28,714 bases of DNA from JABDPF01 sp036351575 (GTDB lineage Bacteria > Pseudomonadota > Gammaproteobacteria > Xanthomonadales > SZUA-36): assembly GCA_036351575.1 (NCBI GenBank), contig JAZBPJ010000145.1:1-28714 (forward strand), written 5' to 3'. Shown here piece after piece: positions 24,134 through 28,714 of this stretch (positions are counted from its first letter, which is position 1; every line of letters begins with the position of its first letter). Under the pieces are notes generated by a model. The model was not told where the DNA came from. It did not search any database and worked only from the letters and a program-made list of their open reading frames with translations. The position numbers and the translations under genes were made by a program.

Positions 24134-25864
24134 TCATCGATCAACAGGGCCAGGAGGAAAAACACGTTCTCCGTCCACCCAGGTCTGTAAAACCGTCAGT
24201 CGCGGAATTTCTGCAGCCGGCACCGTCATGATGTCGCGGTCCAGAACCACGAAATCGGCGCGTTTGCCCGGCTCCAGGGAACCGACCTCGTTTTCCATGA
24301 ACGCGGCCCGCGCCGCGTCGATCGTGAAGCCGCGCAGCGCCTGCTCACGGCTCAGCCGTTGTTGCGGGAACCAACCGCCTTGCGGCCAGCCTTCGAGGTC
24401 CTGCCGGGTCACCGCCGCATGGATACCCAGCAGGGGGTCCGCTTTCTCCACCGGGAAGTCCGAGCCCAGCGCCAGCCAGGCGCCGCTGTCCGCCAGGCTC
24501 TTCCATGCGTAGGCGCCGGCCAGGCGTTCCTCGCCCAGCCGTTCACCGGCCCAGTACATGTCGCTGGTCGCGTGTGTCGGCTGCATGGCGGCGATGACGC
24601 CCAGTTGGGCGAATCGCGGAATATCCTCCGCGGCGAGGATCTGGGCATGCTCGATACGGTGGCGGCCGGGGTTGTCCGGGTACTCAGGCATCACGCGGGC
24701 CAGCGCGTCGAGCACTTCGCGGTTGGCGCGATCCCCGATGGCATGCGTTGCGACCTGCAGGCCGCAGGAAAATATTCGCCGCAGGCTGGAATCCAGGGTT
24801 TCCGCGTCCATGAACAGCAGCCCCGTATTGCCGGCATCGTCGCTGTAAGGTGCCAGCAGCGCGGCGCCCCGGCTGCCCAGTGCGCCGTCGTTGTAGAGTT
24901 TTACCGAGCGCATCTGCAGTCGCCCGGAAGCATCTTCGAAGGCTCCGTTCTCGCACAGCCAGTCGAGGGTCGCGCCCATGCCGTCGGCCATGGCGTAAAT
25001 TCGTACGGGCAGTTCATTCGCGGCGATCTTGCGGCGGTACATGGCCATCATGGCCAGGCTGGTGCCGGCCTCGTGTACGCCGGTCAGGCCGAGGCTGACC
25101 ATTCGCGCGGTCGCCATGTCCAGCGCCCGGGACATCAATTCCTCCGGTTCTTTCGGAATGGCGCTTTCGACCAGGCTCATCGCGTTGTCGATGAAAACCC
25201 CGGTCGCGCGGCCGTCAGCGTCACGGTGAATGAAACCGCCGTCGACCTGCCAGTCACCGGCCAGGTCGCGATCCACAGCCCTGAGCGCCTCGCTGTTGGC
25301 CCAGCCGGCATGACCGTCGATGCGCCGCAGCCAGACGGCACGGTCCGGAAAGGCCGCGTCGAGATCCTGGCGGGTCGGAAACGTTGCGTCCGGCCAGTCG
25401 TTCTGGTCCCAGCCTCGACCGAGCAGCCAGGCGTCTTGCGGAAGGTCTTTTGCAAAAGCGCGCAGCCTCTCGAGCACCTCGGCGCGGCTCCCGGCGCCCA
25501 CCAGGTCGGCGCGCAGCAGCGACTGCGCGAGCCCCCACAGGTGAGCGTGCGCGTCGATGAGACCGGGGATCACGGTGGCGCCTTCCAGGTCATGCCGCTC
25601 GGCGCCGGGCCAGGCCTCCACCAGCGCCCCGCTCTCCCCGACTGCCAGGATGCGGCCATCGCTGTCAATTGCCAGCGCGCCGTTCGCGATGCTCGTTGCG
25701 GCCTCGTCGAAGGTGTGAATGGCCGCGTTGACGATCAGCGTTACATTTTCCTCCGGCAACGGGGCCGGCAACGGGGCCGGATCCGTTTCCTCCATGCCGT
25801 TCTCCCCGGAGCATGCCATGGCCAGCAATGCCGCCAACGCAGTTAAAACGAGCCTGTAGTTCAT
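24134..25864 (-). CDS. Amidohydrolase (YtcJ-like) lipoprotein
   Basis: This metal-dependent hydrolase of the amidohydrolase superfamily is of the type annotated as YtcJ or 'exoenzyme regulatory protein'; substrates of this group are largely undefined. ATG 25864 is chosen because AGGGA lies 6 bases upstream and the product then begins with an export signal ending LAMAC (Cys18), a slightly atypical lipobox. The frame itself is open to 26155 inside xseA. The 576-residue protein has the first metal motif GLIDAHAHLWG (His106, His108), WLLGRGWDQNDWPD, a carboxylate/His region (LQVATHAIGDRANREVLDAL), RHRIEHAQIL, ALGSDFPVEKADPLLGIHAAVTR split over neighbouring strands, and a C-terminal EVGSLEPGKRADFVVLDRD. 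A Pro-rich linker (PLPAPLPEE) follows the lipid anchor. It is divergent from xseA and codirectional with guaB. Confidence 0.9.
   Translation of the reverse strand: MNYRLVLTALAALLAMACSGENGMEETDPAPLPAPLPEENVTLIVNAAIHTFDEAATSIANGALAIDSDGRILAVGESGALVEAWPGAERHDLEGATVIPGLIDAHAHLWGLAQSLLRADLVGAGSRAEVLERLRAFAKDLPQDAWLLGRGWDQNDWPDATFPTRQDLDAAFPDRAVWLRRIDGHAGWANSEALRAVDRDLAGDWQVDGGFIHRDADGRATGVFIDNAMSLVESAIPKEPEELMSRALDMATARMVSLGLTGVHEAGTSLAMMAMYRRKIAANELPVRIYAMADGMGATLDWLCENGAFEDASGRLQMRSVKLYNDGALGSRGAALLAPYSDDAGNTGLLFMDAETLDSSLRRIFSCGLQVATHAIGDRANREVLDALARVMPEYPDNPGRHRIEHAQILAAEDIPRFAQLGVIAAMQPTHATSDMYWAGERLGEERLAGAYAWKSLADSGAWLALGSDFPVEKADPLLGIHAAVTRQDLEGWPQGGWFPQQRLSREQALRGFTIDAARAAFMENEVGSLEPGKRADFVVLDRDIMTVPAAEIPRLTVLQTWVDGERVFPPGPVDR
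25753..25776. repeat. 12-base tandem duplication inside the amidohydrolase gene
   Basis: CCGGCAACGGGG is present twice in direct succession. It keeps the reading frame and encodes the repeated Pro-Leu-Pro-Ala-type linker after the lipoprotein anchor. It looks like slippage that lengthened a flexible linker. Confidence 0.6.
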
Positions 25865-25875
25865 ATCGATCCCTG

Positions 25876-25903
25876 TTGTCATCGCAGCGATTGAGTTTAT
25901 CAT
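25876..25903 (+). promoter_or_regulatory. Probable xseA promoter, possibly giving a leaderless mRNA
   Basis: TTGTCA (25876-25881, five of six) and TATCAT (25898-25903) are spaced by 16 bases. A start 6-7 bases downstream would coincide with the xseA ATG at 25910, and no Shine-Dalgarno sequence is present there. The only space between the divergent amidohydrolase and xseA genes is 45 bases. Confidence 0.45.
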
Positions 25904-25909
25904 CCCCGC

Positions 25910-27262
25910 ATGCAGGTCAAAGCCGAACGAATCTATACGCCTACCGAGCTGAACCGCGAGGTCAAGCTGCACCTTGAAGCCGGTTTTCCACGCATCGCGG
26001 TGGAAGGAGAAATTTCGAACCTCGCCCGGCCTGCCTCCGGTCACCTGTATTTCTCGCTCAAGGACGAGCGTTCGCAACTGCGCTGCGCCATGTTTCGCTC
26101 CGCCGTGGTCCGGTCGGGCCTGCGCATCGATAACGGCATGTTGGTCTCCGCGCACGGCCGGATCAGCCTGTACGAGGCGCGCGGCGAGTACCAGTTCATC
26201 GTTGAATCCATGCAGGAAGCCGGCGAGGGGCTGCTGCAGCGACGCTTCGAGGAACTGAAAAAGAAGCTGGAGTCAGAAGGCCTGTTCGATCCGTCACGCA
26301 AAAAAGCGCTTCCCGCGTTCCCGGCGCGGATCGCCCTGGTGACCTCTGCGTCGGGTGCTGCCGTGCGCGACCTGCTGCACGTGCTGGAACGCCGCTGGCC
26401 GGCGGCTCAGGTCCGGCTCTATCCCGTCCTGGTCCAGGGAGAACAGGCGCCGGGGCAGATTCAGGGCGCGCTGGCCGCAGCCAACCGTCACGGCTGGGCC
26501 GACGTCCTGATCGTGGGCCGCGGCGGCGGCTCGCTGGAAGACCTGTGGGCTTTCAACGACGAAGGGGTCGCCCGCGCGGTGGCCGCCTCGTCGATACCGG
26601 TGGTATCGGCCGTGGGTCACGAAACCGACTTCAGCATCTGCGATTTTGTCGCCGATCTGCGCGCACCTACGCCGTCCGCCGCAGCCGAGCTGTCGACGCC
26701 GGACGGCGCCGCGTTGCAGCAGTCGTTCCTGCGCATGGCCCGTCAGCTGCATGTTCGAATCGAAGACCGGATCAGGCAGTCGGGACAGGGGCTGGACCAC
26801 CTCGCGCACCGGCTGCAGCAGCGTCACCCCGCCACGCAACTGGCAGATAAAGCCCGGCAGCTGGACCTGCTGACGGCGCGCCTGCGGCGCGATGCGAACC
26901 GGCAGGTACGGGAACGCCGCCTGCACCTGGACGGCCTCTTTCGGCGACTCGCGGCGCATCGCCCGGAGCGGCGGCTCGACGAACTGAACAGGCGCCTGGC
27001 CGCACTGCGGCAGAAACTGGACCGTTCCATTGCCGCGCGCATGCAAACGGCGCGTCAGCGCACTGCGTCGCTTGCACGGACCCTGCACGCCGTCAGCCCG
27101 CTGCAGACCATCGCGCGCGGCTACTCCGTGCTCACCGCCCCGGCCGGCGATGTCGTCAGCAGCGTCGAGCAGGTGAGCCCGGGCGACCGCCTCAGCGCGC
27201 GGATCAGCGACGGCGAACTGGACCTCACCGTCGATGCGGCGCGAAAAGCAGGCGAAGAATGA
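25910..27262 (+). CDS. xseA: Exodeoxyribonuclease VII large subunit
   Basis: XseA is the catalytic subunit of exonuclease VII, which degrades single-stranded DNA from both ends; it works with several small XseB subunits. The 450-residue protein has the N-terminal OB fold (YTPTELNREVKLHLE, VEGEISNLARPASGHLYFSLKD, RCAMFR), then the catalytic core with IALVTSASGAAVRDLLHVL, LIVGRGGGSLEDLWAFNDE, and VSAVGHETDFSICDFVADLRAPTPSAAAEL. A long coiled-coil region follows (about 275-385), then SPLQTIARGYSVL. Length is normal. No xseB gene is next to it; instead a TPR-sulfotransferase gene overlaps its stop by ATGA. The start lacks a ribosome site and may be leaderless. Confidence 0.97.
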   Translation: MQVKAERIYTPTELNREVKLHLEAGFPRIAVEGEISNLARPASGHLYFSLKDERSQLRCAMFRSAVVRSGLRIDNGMLVSAHGRISLYEARGEYQFIVESMQEAGEGLLQRRFEELKKKLESEGLFDPSRKKALPAFPARIALVTSASGAAVRDLLHVLERRWPAAQVRLYPVLVQGEQAPGQIQGALAAANRHGWADVLIVGRGGGSLEDLWAFNDEGVARAVAASSIPVVSAVGHETDFSICDFVADLRAPTPSAAAELSTPDGAALQQSFLRMARQLHVRIEDRIRQSGQGLDHLAHRLQQRHPATQLADKARQLDLLTARLRRDANRQVRERRLHLDGLFRRLAAHRPERRLDELNRRLAALRQKLDRSIAARMQTARQRTASLARTLHAVSPLQTIARGYSVLTAPAGDVVSSVEQVSPGDRLSARISDGELDLTVDAARKAGEE

Positions 27263-28527
27263 AACCGGAGCTTCGTGAGCGCTTTCAGAAGGGTATTCGG
27301 CTGTTCGACCTCGGGCGCGCCGAGAAAGCCGTCGCCGAGCTGGAAGCCTGCCGCCGACAGGACCGCGATGACCCGCAGATCACGCTGAACCTCGGCCACG
27401 CGCTGGCGGCGGCCGGGGACCCGGAGCGCGCCGCGGCGCTCTACCGCGAACTCATGCAGTCATCCGACGAACAGGCCCTGTTCGCGGCGTGCTGGAGCCT
27501 GGCCGATCTCAAGGGCGCACGGTTCACAAGCGGGGAAACGAAACGCATGGCTGAGTTGGCCGGGACCAGCCGCGGCCGTCCCGGACGATTCCTGCTCATG
27601 TTCGCGCTCGGGCAGGCGCTCGACCGTCAGCAGGACCATGCCGGGGCTTTCAATGCCTGGCGTGAAGCCAACGACGAGGTTGCCGTAAAGAGGCCTTATT
27701 CGCAGGCGGCCTGGAGCAACCTGGCCCACACGCTGCGCTCGATCCGGGATGTGCCGCGGGCAGCTTCCGTTGCGCAAGGCCCGAAACCGGTTTTCATCGT
27801 CGGCATGCCGCGCTCGGGCAGTACGCTGGTCGAGCAGATCCTCGGCGCACATTCGGCCGTGCAGGCTACCAGCGAACTGCCGTTCATCGAGAACATCGCG
27901 CGTTCGCTCGACCGGCAGGGCGGATTCGCCGCGCGTTTACCGCTGCTGAGCGGGGAGGCATGCGCCCGCGCCGCTGAATCCTACCTGGCCCAGGCCCGCC
28001 CTTTCCTCGATGCGTCCACGCCGTACTTCACCGACAAGTGGCCGAACAACTTCTGGTACATCGGCCTGATCCGGGCGCTGTTTCCCGACGCGCCAGTGAT
28101 CAACGTGATCCGGGACCCGCTGGACAACGCCATTGGCGTCTACCGGCAGTACTTCAGCCACGGCAACGAGCACAGCTTCCGGCTGGAATGGACAGCCGAC
28201 TACTGGGATGTCTACCTGGACGTGCTGCAAATCTGGGAATCGCTTTTTTCGGGGCAGGTCCTGCACCTGGCCTATCGCGACATCGTCACTGAACCCGAAA
28301 TGGCAGCGCGGCGCATTTTCAATCACTGCGGATTGGCGTTCGAGGCCGCAACGCTGGAATTCCACCGGCGCGAGCGAACGGTGATGACGCCCAGCGCCCA
28401 GCAGGTGCGCCAGCCGATCTACACCTCCGCCCTCGACAGCAGCCGCCCCTACCGCCCCTTCCTGGAGGACCTTCTGCCGCGTTTCGAATCGATCACGGAA
28501 AAAGCCGGGACATTGCTTCATGCCTGA
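27259..28527 (+). CDS. TPR-containing sulfotransferase
   Basis: This enzyme should transfer sulfate from PAPS to an acceptor, such as a glycan or protein Tyr/Ser; the acceptor is unknown. Residues 1-165 are TPR-like helices (FQKGIRLFDLGRAEKAVAEL, ITLNLGHALAAAGDPERAAALY). The sulfotransferase domain has the 5'-phosphosulfate loop FIVGMPRSGSTLVEQIL (about 179-195) and the 3'-phosphate motif VINVIRDPLDNAIGVYRQYF. YFTDKWPNNFWYIGLIRALF, between them, is typical of the TPR-sulfotransferase group. The protein has 422 residues, complete. ATG overlaps the xseA stop (ATGA), so it is coupled to xseA. Repeats follow 4 bases after its stop. Confidence 0.93.
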   Translation: MKPELRERFQKGIRLFDLGRAEKAVAELEACRRQDRDDPQITLNLGHALAAAGDPERAAALYRELMQSSDEQALFAACWSLADLKGARFTSGETKRMAELAGTSRGRPGRFLLMFALGQALDRQQDHAGAFNAWREANDEVAVKRPYSQAAWSNLAHTLRSIRDVPRAASVAQGPKPVFIVGMPRSGSTLVEQILGAHSAVQATSELPFIENIARSLDRQGGFAARLPLLSGEACARAAESYLAQARPFLDASTPYFTDKWPNNFWYIGLIRALFPDAPVINVIRDPLDNAIGVYRQYFSHGNEHSFRLEWTADYWDVYLDVLQIWESLFSGQVLHLAYRDIVTEPEMAARRIFNHCGLAFEAATLEFHRRERTVMTPSAQQVRQPIYTSALDSSRPYRPFLEDLLPRFESITEKAGTLLHA

Positions 28528-28531
28528 GAAG

Positions 28532-28552
28532 ATCCTGAATCAAGTTCAGGAT
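28532..28552. repeat. Short hairpin just after the sulfotransferase gene
   Basis: ATCCTGAA and TTCAGGAT form an 8-base-pair stem around TCAAG, 4 bases after the stop codon. It could stabilise or end the xseA-sulfotransferase transcript, but no T run follows. Its right arm, TTCAGGATGACGG, is shared with the 62-base repeats downstream, so it is probably a related REP-type element. Confidence 0.6.
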
Positions 28553-28566
28553 GACGGTAGGGGTCG

Positions 28567-28714
28567 TTCAGGATGACGGTAATAACGTAACGTCATCCCG
28601 GAAGCGGCGCAGCCGCTATCCGGGATCTTTCAGGATGACGGTAATAACGTAACGTCATCCCGGAAGCGGCGCAGCCGCTATCCGGGATCTTTCAGGATGA
28701 CGGTAATAACGCAA
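28567..28714. repeat. 62-base tandem repeat of REP-like palindromes (two full copies plus a partial third)
   Basis: Two identical 62-base copies (28567-28628, 28629-28690) are followed by 24 bases of a third, which differs by one base (ACGTAA to ACGCAA). A 22-base truncated copy precedes them at 28545. Each unit folds into two hairpins: GGATGACG with CGTCATCC around a 12-base loop, and CCCGGA-AGCGGC with GCCGCT-A-TCCGGG around GCA. This is the layout of intergenic palindromic elements. No gene is seen here, and the repeat continues to the window end. Confidence 0.85.

Noticed and set aside
28567..28714. CRISPR array
   Set aside because: The repeats are directly adjacent with no variable spacers, and no cas genes are present; they are tandem palindromic elements.

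Overview
The window is GC-rich, densely packed bacterial DNA, most likely from a gammaproteobacterium. The evidence is the guaB-guaA-tadA order with xseA nearby, an outer-membrane TonB-dependent receptor ending in Phe, lipoprotein signals, and short or overlapping gene junctions. I cannot name the genus. A marine or sediment lineage in the Woeseiaceae/Wenzhouxiangellaceae range would fit, but that is inference. I see no tRNA, rRNA, CRISPR, integrase or transposase.

Layout. (1) Bases 1-821: the N-terminal part of a lipoprotein with a nucleoside-hydrolase-like start, cut by the window edge. (2) 877-4539, minus strand: a four-gene TRAP transporter operon (tatT-dctP-dctQ-dctM). The extra T component is a periplasmic helical-repeat lipoprotein, and the solute-binding protein has Trp where the substrate-binding Arg of most TRAP binding proteins lies. 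(3) 4540-4621: a short divergent promoter region with overlapping -10 elements and a Fur-box-like palindrome. (4) 4622-7585, plus: a large AsmA-like DUF748 envelope protein. (5) 7582-10994, minus: deoC (deoxyribose-phosphate aldolase), then a two-domain ALDH16-type aldehyde dehydrogenase, which together would cleave deoxyribose-5-phosphate and oxidise the aldehyde. (6) 11212-18764, plus: a tight operon of a secreted BNR/VPS10-type beta-propeller protein, a TonB-dependent receptor and a five-helix membrane alkaline-phosphatase-superfamily transferase. (7) 18740-23953, minus: guaB-guaA-tadA, then a 70-residue YLDPGTGS protein and a methyltransferase with an unusual N-terminal domain; the methyltransferase 3' end overlaps the transferase gene convergently. 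(8) 24134-25864, minus: a YtcJ-type amidohydrolase lipoprotein between guaB and xseA. (9) 25910-28527, plus: xseA overlapping a TPR-sulfotransferase. (10) 28528-28714: a hairpin and a 62-bp tandem repeat of palindromic elements running to the window end.

The best candidate for an under-described system is the convergent set at 16584-20369: a five-helix phospho-/sulfo-transferase-like enzyme, a methyltransferase whose N-terminal domain carries kinase-like catalytic motifs, and the YLDPGTGS microprotein. Together with the sulfotransferase at the right end, it suggests decoration of a surface glycan or lipid. The guaB leader (a hairpin loop complementary to its own ribosome binding site) and the terminal repeat array also deserve a look.
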